A stretch of 64,000 nucleotides of DNA from Membranihabitans maritimus (lineage in GTDB: Bacteria; Bacteroidota; Bacteroidia; Chitinophagales; Saprospiraceae). The notes under the pieces were generated by a model. The model searched no databases and was not told the DNA's origin. It saw only the letters and a program-made list of their open reading frames with translations. Numbering within the stretch: the stretch's first letter is position 1; the number at the start of each line of letters is the position of its first letter. This document shows positions 35,481 to 43,798 of the stretch, piece by piece. Location of the stretch: the NCBI RefSeq assembly GCF_021729145.1, contig NZ_JAJSLW010000012.1, forward strand, positions 124,001 through 188,000. The letters are read 5' to 3'. Position numbers and translations under genes: made by a program.

Positions 35481-36548
35481 ATGAGCACCATTGCATCAAA
35501 TTTTAAAGTTACAAAAGTTTCTGAATCCAGATTGACCGAAGTGGATTTAAAAAATATTCCATTCGGGAGAGTGTTCACAGATCACATGTTCATTGCTCAT
35601 TATGCGGAGGGGCAATGGAAGGATATGGAAATAAAAAAATTGGAGAATTTTTCGTTACATCCTTCTAATCTTGCTTTACATTATGGTCAATCCATATTTG
35701 AAGGGATGAAGGCTTCAAAGAATGAGAAAGGAAATCCACTTTTGTTTAGGCCGGACGAACACATCAAAAGGTTGAACAGATCTGCAGAAAGAATGTGCAT
35801 GCCCTTATTTCCAGAAGATGTCTTTGTCGAAGCATTAACTGAATTAGTGAAAATTGATAAGGACTGGATTCCCGATCACCCGGGCAGTTCTTTATATATC
35901 CGTCCCTTGATGTTCGCTACAGATGAGTTTTTAGGGGTTGCTCCTTCTGAGACTTTTATTTTTGTGATTTTACTATTACCGGTTGGTCCATATTATGATA
36001 AGCCCGTTAAATTGATTGCCGACCCCACTTATGTAAGAGCTGTAAAGGGAGGTACCGGTGAAGCAAAAACAGCTGGAAACTACGCAGCGTCGCTTTATCC
36101 TTCGAAAGTGGCAAAAGAAAATGGATTTGATCAAATCCTGTGGCTGGATGGCGTAGAAAAAAAGTTTGTTCAGGAAGTTGGAACGATGAATATATTTTTC
36201 GTGTTTGATGACCGCATTGTCACACCGAAAGCAGATGGTGCCATTCTTAAGGGGATAACACGAAAATCTTTTATAGAATTACTTAAAGACAAAGGGTTTA
36301 TAGTAGAGGAACGACCTGTGGAGATACAGGAAGTAATGGATAAAGGGAAATCCGGGGAATTAAAGGAAGTTTTTGGTTCCGGTACGGCCGCAGTGGCTAC
36401 GACTATAACGCAAATAAATTACCTAGATCAAGTGATTAAATTTGATCCGGACAAAGCTGAAATTGCCCCATGGTTAAAGGAAAATATCGAAGATATGAGA
36501 AATGGAAGAAAAAAAGACCCATATGGATGGGTACTGGAGGTGATGTAA
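35481..36548 (+). CDS. ilvE: Branched-chain amino acid aminotransferase
   Basis: PLP-dependent class IV aminotransferase that performs the last step of valine, leucine and isoleucine synthesis (or the first of their breakdown), 355 residues. It belongs to the longer eukaryote-like BCAT type. Recognisable are FGRVFTDHMFIAHY near the N-terminus, LHYGQSIFEGMKA, YIRPLMFATDEFLGV, and the PLP lysine K196 in KGGTGEAKTAGNYAASLYPSK. EVGTMNIFFVF and GSGTAAVA follow. A single gene, divergent from the psi-like/rdgB pair and ended by a terminator. Confidence 0.95.
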   Translation: MSTIASNFKVTKVSESRLTEVDLKNIPFGRVFTDHMFIAHYAEGQWKDMEIKKLENFSLHPSNLALHYGQSIFEGMKASKNEKGNPLLFRPDEHIKRLNRSAERMCMPLFPEDVFVEALTELVKIDKDWIPDHPGSSLYIRPLMFATDEFLGVAPSETFIFVILLLPVGPYYDKPVKLIADPTYVRAVKGGTGEAKTAGNYAASLYPSKVAKENGFDQILWLDGVEKKFVQEVGTMNIFFVFDDRIVTPKADGAILKGITRKSFIELLKDKGFIVEERPVEIQEVMDKGKSGELKEVFGSGTAAVATTITQINYLDQVIKFDPDKAEIAPWLKENIEDMRNGRKKDPYGWVLEVM

Positions 36549-36576
36549 ATAGCTGTAAAATAAATTAATATATATA

Positions 36577-36607
36577 AGGCTCGGAGTGTAAACCCGGGCC
36601 TTTTTTT
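36577..36607 (+). terminator. Terminator of ilvE
   Basis: Arms AGGCTCGG and CCGGGCCT form an 8-bp stem (one G-U) followed by TTTTTTT, 28 bp after the ilvE stop. Confidence 0.85.
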
Positions 36608-36690
36608 GTCCTTCTGTTCTTATAGTTAAATAATGTATAAAGTGTATAAAGTTTTACTTTAGTGTTTAATATATTATAAAAAATCATAAT

Positions 36691-36708
36691 TTGGCAAGGT
36701 TATTGCTT
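36691..36708 (+). promoter_or_regulatory. Sigma-54-type (-24/-12) promoter of the giant T9SS gene
   Basis: TTGGCAAGGTTATTGCTT matches the RpoN consensus TTGGCA-N8-TTGC, with GG (36693-36694) and GC (36705-36706) separated by exactly 10 bp. Transcription would start near 36718, 34 bp before the ATG at 36752. No enhancer-binding protein gene or clear upstream enhancer was identified here. Confidence 0.65.
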
Positions 36709-36751
36709 CACTTCAATTGTCTTACTGGACGTAAGCTAAAATTGAGGTGTT

Positions 36752-39700
36752 ATGAAGAAAACTTATTTACTAACCCGAATTTTGAAACCTGATTTGCATA
36801 TAGCAAGAAAGGTTACTTTCGCGTTAGTCCTATATTTAATCGGAATAAATTTCGTGTATTCACAAGGCCCAAATTGTGAGGAATTTATTCCGGGAATTGA
36901 TTATGATGGTAATTCATTCTTTTATGTTCATGAATTTTTATCTAACGAACCGGAATTGCCTGTAAGGCTGACAATCAGAAATAATGGGCAAGAAATTGTG
37001 CACGAAAGTCAGCATTACAATTACGATGATATAGTATCATTTAATATATGTCCCTATCTTCAGGATAGTCTGCAATTTAGGGTTGAAAATGATGAAAGTT
37101 ACTGCGAGAGTAAGATATATGTTGGTATACCACCCAAACCTTATATGAATGGAAGATACACTACCGTTTTTTGTAGTGATTCAATTGTGAAAAATGAACA
37201 GCCTATTGATAGTATTTACCCGGATGTAATCTTTGCTTGTGGAGTAGAACCAAAAGTTACCTTTTCTTCTGATTGGGTAGATAAATATGATTGTGAAGAT
37301 TATGACAATGATACTTTAAAGGTCATTTATCGCGAATTCGAAGGTTTTGATAAATACAAACGTCGATTTGCGACGCAGGATACTATTGTAGTACTAAAGG
37401 TTCCTGAAATTACGGATAGTCAATTTATCTGTGCTGAAAATGATACCTTGTTTTGTGGCAAAGCAGATGATTTCGGTCCAAAATTCTTTTATGAGAACCC
37501 GATTACCGGGGAGAATGATACCATTTCGATGGTAGATGTAACTATCGGATCTAATAAGATACTTGAGTTTAATGCTACTTCTTATCTTGAAGAGTGTGGT
37601 ATTCAGTATTCTGTTCAGTCAGAACTGATAGACAATACAAAGTGTGAGAAAAGGTATAGGGTCGAAGTAGAATTTTCTCAAAATTGTTATTTCTCTGAGC
37701 CCGGACTTATGAGGCGAAATAAGGGATTATCGAATTTGGGAAAGGGGAAATACCGATGTGTATTCTGGGCATTGGACCGTGATACCCTGGCTCCTTCCAT
37801 TCTGATAGAAGATCTCGTAATTACAAATAAAACGACTACGCATAATTGTGAAGCTCCTATAGAATTCCCTGCCATTAAAATTGAAGACAAATGGGCTGGG
37901 GTAAGACATGCAAAAGCAGATGTAAGAGGAGAATTTACTGTGGAACTTACAAAGCAAGGCGATTTTTGGAAACCTGTAGAAAAAAGATTTCTTCCCGTCG
38001 GCGGTCAAACATATGAACATTTCTCCGATAAATTAATGTCAGATTTTGAGAACGCAATGGACAGGAATTTTTCAGATTCGTACAGAAAGTATACAGACCC
38101 TATAAGTTGCATTCCGTTTTCCCTGGTAGGAAATGGAAAAGCGAAATTATCCTTACAAGAGGGTATCTGTAGTCAGTCATTGACTGTAAATACATATGGA
38201 AGTTCTGAACCTGTAGCTCTGGAAGTTCCGCTGCAACCAAGGGCGCCGGACAATTCAGTGATCAAGGTAGCTGTAGATGTGTATACTGATAATCCCTTTA
38301 CACTTCGCGGATATGATATGTACAATAATTGGGTCCATCACGATTCTGTAATAGAGCAACCATTAGGGTGTGGCAGGGTCCGAAAAATTTATGAATTTTC
38401 GGATTCCGTGGAATACATACGTATGTCGGCGCTTACAGGAAGTTTTTCGATTGATAATTTCAATTATTCTATTACCACAAAGATAGAAAACGCTTATAAA
38501 GTCATAGTGGAAGGTAAGGATAGTTGTAATCTGATGGCACAAGATTCGTTTTACATAATAGTAAAAGACAAAACTGAACCTACTGTTGCTTGTGATAAAG
38601 ATATTGTTGTTGGATTGACAGGTAAGCTGACCTGGGTTGATGCTAATATTTTTGATGAAGGGAGTTATGATAATTGTGGTATTTATACCATTTTGGGACG
38701 TCGGAAAAACTGGGCAAATTCATGTGGAGTGAATCTTTGTGATGGATTGGAAACAGATAAGCGAATTAATCCGGTTGAAGCACATTATGCTGAATTTGTG
38801 GATTGGCTCAAATACGATGGAGAACCGTGTTCGGAGATGTTGTATGAACAATGGCAATTGGATTCGGCTTATTACTGTCCGAAAACTGATGAACACGGCA
38901 ATGTAATTAAAGGCAAGAAACCCACATTAGGAGGAGGATGGACGGAAAAAATACCATTTTGTTGTGAAGATGCTTGTGGAGAAGTGGATATTGAATTATT
39001 AGTAGTGGATTATTGGTGTAATTGGACTATATGTTGGACCACAGTAAAAGTGGAAGATAAACAGGGATTATCTGTTATCCAGGATATTGAACGGGAATTG
39101 ACCATTTCGTGCGCATCGTATTCAGAAAATTATCAGGATTTGGTTGAAAAAGCGTTAATGTATAATGGTGACGAGTTTGAAAATACTGATAGGGTAAAAG
39201 CATTTGATGACTTAGACGAAGTTTTCGGAGGCTATGAAGAAGTGTGGAAGAACATCGATGGATATTTAGTTGATAAGGAGGGTGGAAATGTAGTGCCATC
39301 TGAGTATACAACAACTGTAAAGGATATTCGATGTGAAAACTATTCAAAGAAAGAAAAAGTTGCGATATATAATGAACATACCGGAAAGTATGATTGGGTG
39401 GAAGAATATATTCCTGCGGTAAAAAAAGAGGAGACTGAAATACAAGTGCGAAATGGAATTATTGCTGTTAATTGTTCCGTAAGTGTGTATCAGGATCTTT
39501 GGGTTGATTTAGACGATTGTGGTACTGGGACGATTCGCAGGAGGTTTTTTATTGTAAGTGGCTGTAATGAAAGTATAAATGGTGGTAAAAAACTCAGGGA
39601 TACTGTCTATAAAGAGCAGAAAATTATAATCAATCAGGATTGTGAAATAAGCCTTGGAATGTTCAACTTACCCACCAGAGAGATCTCCAAAGAAGTATGC

Positions 39701-41218
39701 TCCTTTGAAAAGGATCAGTTAGGTAATTATTCGGGTGATCTTCACCCTGAGGAGACGGGCCGGCCTGATTTTATATGGAATCAAAGCTGTAAATCCCTGG
39801 AAATTAGTTATGAAGATAAGTTGTTTAACCTGGTAGGGAGTAATCAAAAAGCTGATTACAAGTTAATTCGGACCTGGGAAATAAAAGATTGGTGTGGTAG
39901 CTCTTCCGGGGAGCATGGTAATGTCAGGGGGAAAACGTTGGAATACGAACAAAAAATTATCATAACCGAAGTAGAGGAGTGCAATGACTCTTCAGGATTT
40001 TTTTCCATTGCTGGAAAGATAACTAATACAGCGATGAAACCAATGAAAGATGTAAATCTAACATTTCATTCGGGGGGTGAAATTGTGGGAAATGTTAAGA
40101 CAAATGAAGTTGGAAATTATCACATGGAATTGGGGGAATCGATGGATATAACAGTTGTACCTGAGAGAAAGACTGATATGATGAATGGTATTACGACCTT
40201 TGATATAATTCTAATTCATCAACATATTCTGAATAAGAATATACTGTCGGGACAATACAAGAAAGTTGCTGCAGATATCAATCAAAATGGCAGGATCGAT
40301 TGGGTAGATGTTATGCAGCTTAGAAAAATAATGTTGAATCCTGAATCCTTTTTACCTTATTCAAATGGATATCGGTTTTTCGAATCAACAACGGGCAATG
40401 AATATGGAATAGCAGAATCGGGAGAAGTATCGACCTTTAACATGGATTTTACTGGCGTTAAAATAGGGGATGTTGATTTCTCCTATATGGAAAGCAGTGA
40501 TAATAGTCGTGGGCGGAATCTGTCTTTTGAAAATGTAGTGGATGGGTCCTCTTTCATTTTTAATATAAAAGACAGGGTTTTGAATCCTGGGAAGATTTAT
40601 AAAATTCCGGTTACTGCAGGAAATGTTGATAATATTCTTGGGTTCCAATTTGAATTACAAGGCGATGAAGGTGCTGTTTCTTCCCTCAATATTCTACCTG
40701 GGGTTCTACAAATTACCAGCGATAATTATTCTTTTGGAGAATTGGGGAAATTATATGTAAGTTGGTCTGATGCTCGTGGGGTAATGGTTAATCAAGGTGA
40801 TGTTTTATTCACGGCAGAGGTTCAGGTAAATGAACGAAAAACGGTTCAAAGTCTATTTCAACTGGGTAATTCGGTGTTGGCACCGGAAAGCTATATTGAA
40901 CCTGGAATTGTTCAGGGGTTAGATGTTCGCATAATGCCAGACCATATGGAAGGAAGCCGAAATTTCGTTAATCATGCTCCTAATCCATTTTCTGAGGAGA
41001 CCGTAATTTCATTCGAATTGGACGAAGAAGAAATGGTTAAATTTTCAGTATATGATATGGCGGGAAAGGCCATTATAAGTAAAGAAATTAATGGAAGTAG
41101 GGGAATGAATTCAGAAGTTATTTTCGGAGAGGCATTACCAGCTTCAGGTATTTACTTTTATGAGATTAAAAGTTCCTCCATTCACAGGATTAATAAAGTA
41201 GTATTTATAAAAAGATAA
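36752..41218 (+). CDS. Giant secreted multidomain protein with T9SS type A sorting domain
   Basis: Surface or secreted protein of 1488 residues. The signal peptide is long (hydrophobic core ~24-35, cleavage near FVYSQ). Residues ~50-1080 are cysteine-rich beta domains of the HYR-like type, for example DKTEPTVACDKDIVVG with SYDNCG near 605-645. A carboxypeptidase-regulatory-like Ig domain starts near 1083 (SIAGKITNTAMKPMKDVNLTF). A dockerin-like EF segment follows at ~1172-1195 (ADINQNGRIDWVDVMQLRK), then a cohesin-like beta domain at ~1266-1395. The T9SS sorting domain is at ~1408-1488 (NHAPNPFSEETVISFEL ... SGIYFYEIK). It sits behind a sigma-54-type promoter, monocistronic. Adhesion or polymer binding is possible; no catalytic motif is visible. 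Confidence 0.85.
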   Translation: MKKTYLLTRILKPDLHIARKVTFALVLYLIGINFVYSQGPNCEEFIPGIDYDGNSFFYVHEFLSNEPELPVRLTIRNNGQEIVHESQHYNYDDIVSFNICPYLQDSLQFRVENDESYCESKIYVGIPPKPYMNGRYTTVFCSDSIVKNEQPIDSIYPDVIFACGVEPKVTFSSDWVDKYDCEDYDNDTLKVIYREFEGFDKYKRRFATQDTIVVLKVPEITDSQFICAENDTLFCGKADDFGPKFFYENPITGENDTISMVDVTIGSNKILEFNATSYLEECGIQYSVQSELIDNTKCEKRYRVEVEFSQNCYFSEPGLMRRNKGLSNLGKGKYRCVFWALDRDTLAPSILIEDLVITNKTTTHNCEAPIEFPAIKIEDKWAGVRHAKADVRGEFTVELTKQGDFWKPVEKRFLPVGGQTYEHFSDKLMSDFENAMDRNFSDSYRKYTDPISCIPFSLVGNGKAKLSLQEGICSQSLTVNTYGSSEPVALEVPLQPRAPDNSVIKVAVDVYTDNPFTLRGYDMYNNWVHHDSVIEQPLGCGRVRKIYEFSDSVEYIRMSALTGSFSIDNFNYSITTKIENAYKVIVEGKDSCNLMAQDSFYIIVKDKTEPTVACDKDIVVGLTGKLTWVDANIFDEGSYDNCGIYTILGRRKNWANSCGVNLCDGLETDKRINPVEAHYAEFVDWLKYDGEPCSEMLYEQWQLDSAYYCPKTDEHGNVIKGKKPTLGGGWTEKIPFCCEDACGEVDIELLVVDYWCNWTICWTTVKVEDKQGLSVIQDIERELTISCASYSENYQDLVEKALMYNGDEFENTDRVKAFDDLDEVFGGYEEVWKNIDGYLVDKEGGNVVPSEYTTTVKDIRCENYSKKEKVAIYNEHTGKYDWVEEYIPAVKKEETEIQVRNGIIAVNCSVSVYQDLWVDLDDCGTGTIRRRFFIVSGCNESINGGKKLRDTVYKEQKIIINQDCEISLGMFNLPTREISKEVCSFEKDQLGNYSGDLHPEETGRPDFIWNQSCKSLEISYEDKLFNLVGSNQKADYKLIRTWEIKDWCGSSSGEHGNVRGKTLEYEQKIIITEVEECNDSSGFFSIAGKITNTAMKPMKDVNLTFHSGGEIVGNVKTNEVGNYHMELGESMDITVVPERKTDMMNGITTFDIILIHQHILNKNILSGQYKKVAADINQNGRIDWVDVMQLRKIMLNPESFLPYSNGYRFFESTTGNEYGIAESGEVSTFNMDFTGVKIGDVDFSYMESSDNSRGRNLSFENVVDGSSFIFNIKDRVLNPGKIYKIPVTAGNVDNILGFQFELQGDEGAVSSLNILPGVLQITSDNYSFGELGKLYVSWSDARGVMVNQGDVLFTAEVQVNERKTVQSLFQLGNSVLAPESYIEPGIVQGLDVRIMPDHMEGSRNFVNHAPNPFSEETVISFELDEEEMVKFSVYDMAGKAIISKEINGSRGMNSEVIFGEALPASGIYFYEIKSSSIHRINKVVFIKR

Positions 41219-41245
41219 AGTTTTCTTCAATTTTACCTTAAGAAG

Positions 41246-41277
41246 AAAGGGGACTCAAAGGAGCCCCCTTTTTTTTT
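41246..41277 (+). terminator. Terminator of the giant T9SS gene
   Basis: Arms AAAGGGGACTC and GAGCCCCCTTT pair with one mismatch around AAAG, followed by a run of more than seven T. It may also stop minus-strand transcription of the prohibitin-like gene weakly. Confidence 0.85.
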
Positions 41278-41292
41278 GCCCGTAGGATAAAA

Positions 41293-42150
41293 TTATTCCT
41301 GACTTCCGAGAATAAGGGGCAATCCGTCTTCTCCACTACCAATAACCACAATTTTAGAATTTTGAGATTCTGCCAGTTGAAGCGTTGCCTCAATTCCTTT
41401 ATTCCTCAATATGTTTTGGTCGATACTTGAACTTAACAGGCGATTAGCATCTGCTTGTGCCTGGGCTTCTATTATGACCCTCTCAGCTTCCTTTCTTTCC
41501 CTTTCCAGTCGGAATTCATATTCGAGAGCAGACTGTTCTTCTTTTAGTTTGCGCTCTATGGCTTGTTCCAGTGTAGGAGGTAATTTAACCTCTCGAATAA
41601 GTACGGCATCCAAATAAATGTGTTTGGGGTCCACATTTTTTAGGGTTAACTCATATATCTCCGTTTGGATAGTTTCCCGTCTGCTACTATATAATTCCTC
41701 AGGTAGATACTTACCTATGACTTCCCGGGTAGCAGATCGAAGTGATGGCTTAAGAACTCTTTCGGCGTAATCTATTCCAACCTCATTATGTAGTGAAGCT
41801 ACCTTACCACTTTTAGGTTGGTACAAAAAGGAAAGATCTAATTTGATATTGAGACCATTTCGGGAAAGAACCTCCATGGATTCGTTATCTTCATGTATTC
41901 GAACATCATAAACAAACATTTTATTCCATGGCATAACAAGATGGAATCCCTGGTTATATGTGGTTTCCATATCCAGGCCACCCCCGAATCTTTTAAATAA
42001 GACCCCTTTATGTCCGGGTTCTATGGTGAGAAAAGTAGAACTGGTAAGTATGGATATTAGAATAATTCCTACAATAAAAGCGACAATCCATTTAGTAAGG
42101 CCGCTCAGATTGAATGCATTGGGTTGATTTGGTCTATTCGTTTGATTCAT
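41293..42150 (-). CDS. Prohibitin/SPFH-family membrane protein
   Basis: Inner-membrane scaffold protein of 285 residues. One membrane helix (about 19-40, KWIVAFIVGIILISILTSSTFL) is followed by the SPFH domain: IEPGHKGVLFKRFGGGLD, GFHLVMPWNKMFVYDVR, and a long charged coiled coil (LEQAIERKLKEEQSALEYEFRLERERKEAERVIIEAQAQADANR). Prohibitin-type proteins form membrane rings that protect or regulate proteases; the partner here is unknown. Its ATG at 42150 lies 17 bp inside the upstream glycosyltransferase gene; a TTG two codons earlier is an alternative. The two genes are surely co-transcribed. Confidence 0.92.
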   Translation of the reverse strand: MNQTNRPNQPNAFNLSGLTKWIVAFIVGIILISILTSSTFLTIEPGHKGVLFKRFGGGLDMETTYNQGFHLVMPWNKMFVYDVRIHEDNESMEVLSRNGLNIKLDLSFLYQPKSGKVASLHNEVGIDYAERVLKPSLRSATREVIGKYLPEELYSSRRETIQTEIYELTLKNVDPKHIYLDAVLIREVKLPPTLEQAIERKLKEEQSALEYEFRLERERKEAERVIIEAQAQADANRLLSSSIDQNILRNKGIEATLQLAESQNSKIVVIGSGEDGLPLILGSQE

Positions 42151-43147
42151 TGGCAATTTTTATTATTTGATTTACTTTAATATTAACATAATCTCCGGGC
42201 AGATCGTTCAGACATTTGAAATGTCCTTTTGGACAATTTTCGCTGCCCAGTTTGGAACACGGGTGACATTTTAATGATTTATTTTCCAGGAAAATTGATT
42301 TGTGGGTCATTTCTTCAGGAAAATAAGGATCCATTCCCAGTGAGGGTGATGTTGCTCCCCAGATAGAGAGAATAGGCTTTTTAAAGGCTGCAGCTATGTG
42401 CATGGTTGCAGTATCATGTGAAATGACAAAAATACTGTCTTCAATTATTTTTGCGGATGTATGAAGATTACAAATGTTAACCATATTTATGCAATTATCA
42501 CCTAGATGGTCTTTTATAAAGGCTGCAGCCTCAACCTCTGTCTTCCCTCCCAGGAGAACCAATGTACAGGGTAGGTTCCCAAAGTGATAAACGATCTTTT
42601 CCGGTGGCATCTTTTTGGTATTATAGGTACCTCCAATACCATATACAATATATTTTTTTTCTTGTATTGGGTTTACAGTTTTTTGGCCGTAATGATACTC
42701 CAATCCCAGATTATCATTTTCAATCCCTATTTTCATCAGACTGTGAAAGTACCTATTAACCAGGTGACGTGGTTCCTTTATGCTGTCGAATTGGAAATTG
42801 ACCAATAACCATTTTTGTATATTGATCTTGTTGAAAGAAAGATGAGGGGCTTTTATTCTTCTTATAAATCTCAGGGATCTTAAGTTTTTATGTAAGTCAA
42901 CAACCAGGTCATAGTTTTCTTTTTTTAATTCAGTGGCTAACTCAGTAAAATTATCATCTAATGGATGGATCTTATCAATATAGGGGTTAAACTCATGTAT
43001 AAATTTGAATTTCTTTTTAGTCAACCAATGTACCTCGGCACCTAGTTGTGTTTTTATAGTCCTGAAAATGGGACTGCACAATATGATATCGCCTATGGAA
43101 CTAAACCGTATAATTAGAATTTTTTTGTATGAAACACCTTTTAGCAT
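42134..43147 (-). CDS. Glycosyltransferase family 9 (heptosyltransferase-like)
   Basis: Transfers a heptose or similar sugar to LPS/lipooligosaccharide core, 337 residues. The N-terminus KKILIIRFSSIGDIILCSPIFRTIKTQLG is the GT9 hallmark. The C-terminal half has CTLVLLGGKTEVEAA, NICNLHTSAKIIEDSIFVISHDTATMHIAAAFKKPILSIWG and four cysteines in the tail (CHPCSKLGSENCPKGHFKC). It overlaps the prohibitin-like gene. A 17-bp palindrome lies 23 bp upstream. Confidence 0.92.
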   Translation of the reverse strand: MLKGVSYKKILIIRFSSIGDIILCSPIFRTIKTQLGAEVHWLTKKKFKFIHEFNPYIDKIHPLDDNFTELATELKKENYDLVVDLHKNLRSLRFIRRIKAPHLSFNKINIQKWLLVNFQFDSIKEPRHLVNRYFHSLMKIGIENDNLGLEYHYGQKTVNPIQEKKYIVYGIGGTYNTKKMPPEKIVYHFGNLPCTLVLLGGKTEVEAAAFIKDHLGDNCINMVNICNLHTSAKIIEDSIFVISHDTATMHIAAAFKKPILSIWGATSPSLGMDPYFPEEMTHKSIFLENKSLKCHPCSKLGSENCPKGHFKCLNDLPGDYVNIKVNQIIKIANESNE

Positions 43148-43169
43148 TGGGTTATAGCAGGAATTTTAG

Positions 43170-43186
43170 TTGTTAATAATTAACAA
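43170..43186. promoter_or_regulatory. 17-bp palindrome upstream of the glycosyltransferase gene
   Basis: TTGTTAAT-A-ATTAACAA is a perfect inverted repeat, 23 bp before the start of the minus-strand GT9 gene. It could be an operator. AT-rich sequence makes chance palindromes more likely. Confidence 0.35.
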
Positions 43187-43397
43187 TAATAGGCAAAATG
43201 TGGAAAACTAATACTGCTTTGAACCGGGCCAAAGCAAAGTTTCGCATTGAATTTGAAACTTTTTTGGTGAAAATATGTATTAAATAAAAGTAAAATTAGT
43301 CATTTAAATATTAATAAAAAATTGTTTTCGAACGTTTTATATATGACCCGCAAAAAATATTAGTTTTTTTATAAAATATATGTGTAAAAAGTAAGGG

Positions 43398-43415
43398 TTG
43401 GCAAAATATTTGCTT
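43398..43415 (+). promoter_or_regulatory. Second sigma-54-type (-24/-12) promoter
   Basis: TTGGCAAAATATTTGCTT matches the RpoN consensus with GG at 43400-43401 and GC at 43412-43413, 10 bp apart. The start would fall near 43425. The first thing downstream is the candidate small RNA ending at the terminator 43582-43630; the trp leader lies beyond that terminator. Confidence 0.6.
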
Positions 43416-43482
43416 CTAAGTAGATACAGTTGTTTGAAAATAAGTTATGGGTAACGAAACATTTTTTTCTACCTTTGGGTTA

Positions 43483-43630
43483 TATTTCAAAAACTGATAT
43501 ATTTAATTTATTATTTCGACATAATGTAGCCGTACGCGGCACATCATAAAGATTGTAGTTTTCTTGTTTTGAGACCTTAGTAGAAATGGCCCAAGTTTGT
43601 AAAGACAAATTTGGGCATTTCTCTTTTTTT
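43483..43630 (+). ncRNA. Candidate small non-coding RNA upstream of the trp leader
   Basis: A ~148-nt unit with its own signals. A TACCTTTG -7 element lies at 43470-43477 and a sigma-54-type promoter further up (which would lengthen the RNA to ~206 nt). It ends at the strong terminator 43582-43630. Inside, GCCG-TACG-CGGC extended by ATGT/ACAT makes a GC-rich apical hairpin (43524-43544, one bulged A). AAAACT (43490-43495) can pair with AGTTTT (43557-43562), giving a closing stem, a large internal bubble and an apical hairpin. That architecture recalls 6S RNA, but the family is not recognised. No protein frame fits. Confidence 0.5.
43582..43630 (+). terminator. Terminator of the candidate small RNA
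   Basis: Arms AGAAATGGCCCAAGTTTGT and ACAAATTTGGGCATTTCT pair over ~18 bp with one bulged G and one G-U, loop AAAG, then CTTTTTTT. It lies in front of the trp leader promoter and isolates the trp operon from upstream transcription. Confidence 0.88.
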
Positions 43631-43646
43631 ATTTCAGAAGCTTTTA

Positions 43647-43654
43647 TATATTTG
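43647..43654 (+). promoter_or_regulatory. -7 promoter element (TATATTTG) of the trp operon
   Basis: Exact TAnnTTTG match; the T-tract of the preceding terminator (43622-43632) lies where the -33 region would be. The start would fall near 43660, 13 nt before the leader peptide ATG. Confidence 0.65.
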
Positions 43655-43672
43655 TCGCGAAACATTAATTAA

Positions 43673-43738
43673 ATGAAACAAATAATAGGAAATAGCAAAT
43701 TGTGGTGGTGGACCTTAGATGATTTATCTGGGAGGTGA
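43673..43738 (+). CDS. trpL: trp operon leader peptide with three tandem Trp codons
   Basis: A 21-codon reading frame, ATG 43673 to TGA 43738. Residues 1-10 read MKQIIGNSKL, residues 11-13 are three consecutive tryptophans (TGGTGGTGG at 43703-43711), and the rest is TLDDLSGR. Tryptophan is otherwise rare, so three in a row just before an attenuator hairpin and the trp genes is the signature of ribosome-mediated attenuation. When charged tRNA-Trp is scarce the ribosome stalls on these codons and the downstream terminator is avoided. It corresponds to the kind of element described as the Bacteroid-trp RNA motif. Confidence 0.88.
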   Translation: MKQIIGNSKLWWWTLDDLSGR

Positions 43739-43764
43739 CCACTATGCTATTCTAAAAAATATTC

Positions 43765-43798
43765 AAGGCTTGTTGGTACTTCCAGCAGGCCTTTTTTT
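43765..43798 (+). terminator. trp attenuator (intrinsic terminator hairpin)
   Basis: Arms AAGGCTTGTTGG and CCAGCAGGCCTT pair over 12 bp (two G-U) around TACTT, followed by TTTTTTT. GTGACCA (43735-43741), at the leader stop codon, can pair with part of the left arm and loop (TTGGTAC), a candidate antiterminator. GTGGT within the Trp codons can pair with ACCAC just after the leader stop, the 1:2 pairing of a classical attenuator. Confidence 0.85.

Noticed and set aside
43480-43665. Minus-strand 61-codon frame over the candidate small RNA
   Set aside because: It runs through the terminator hairpin and has no protein-like pattern; the plus-strand RNA signals explain the sequence better.
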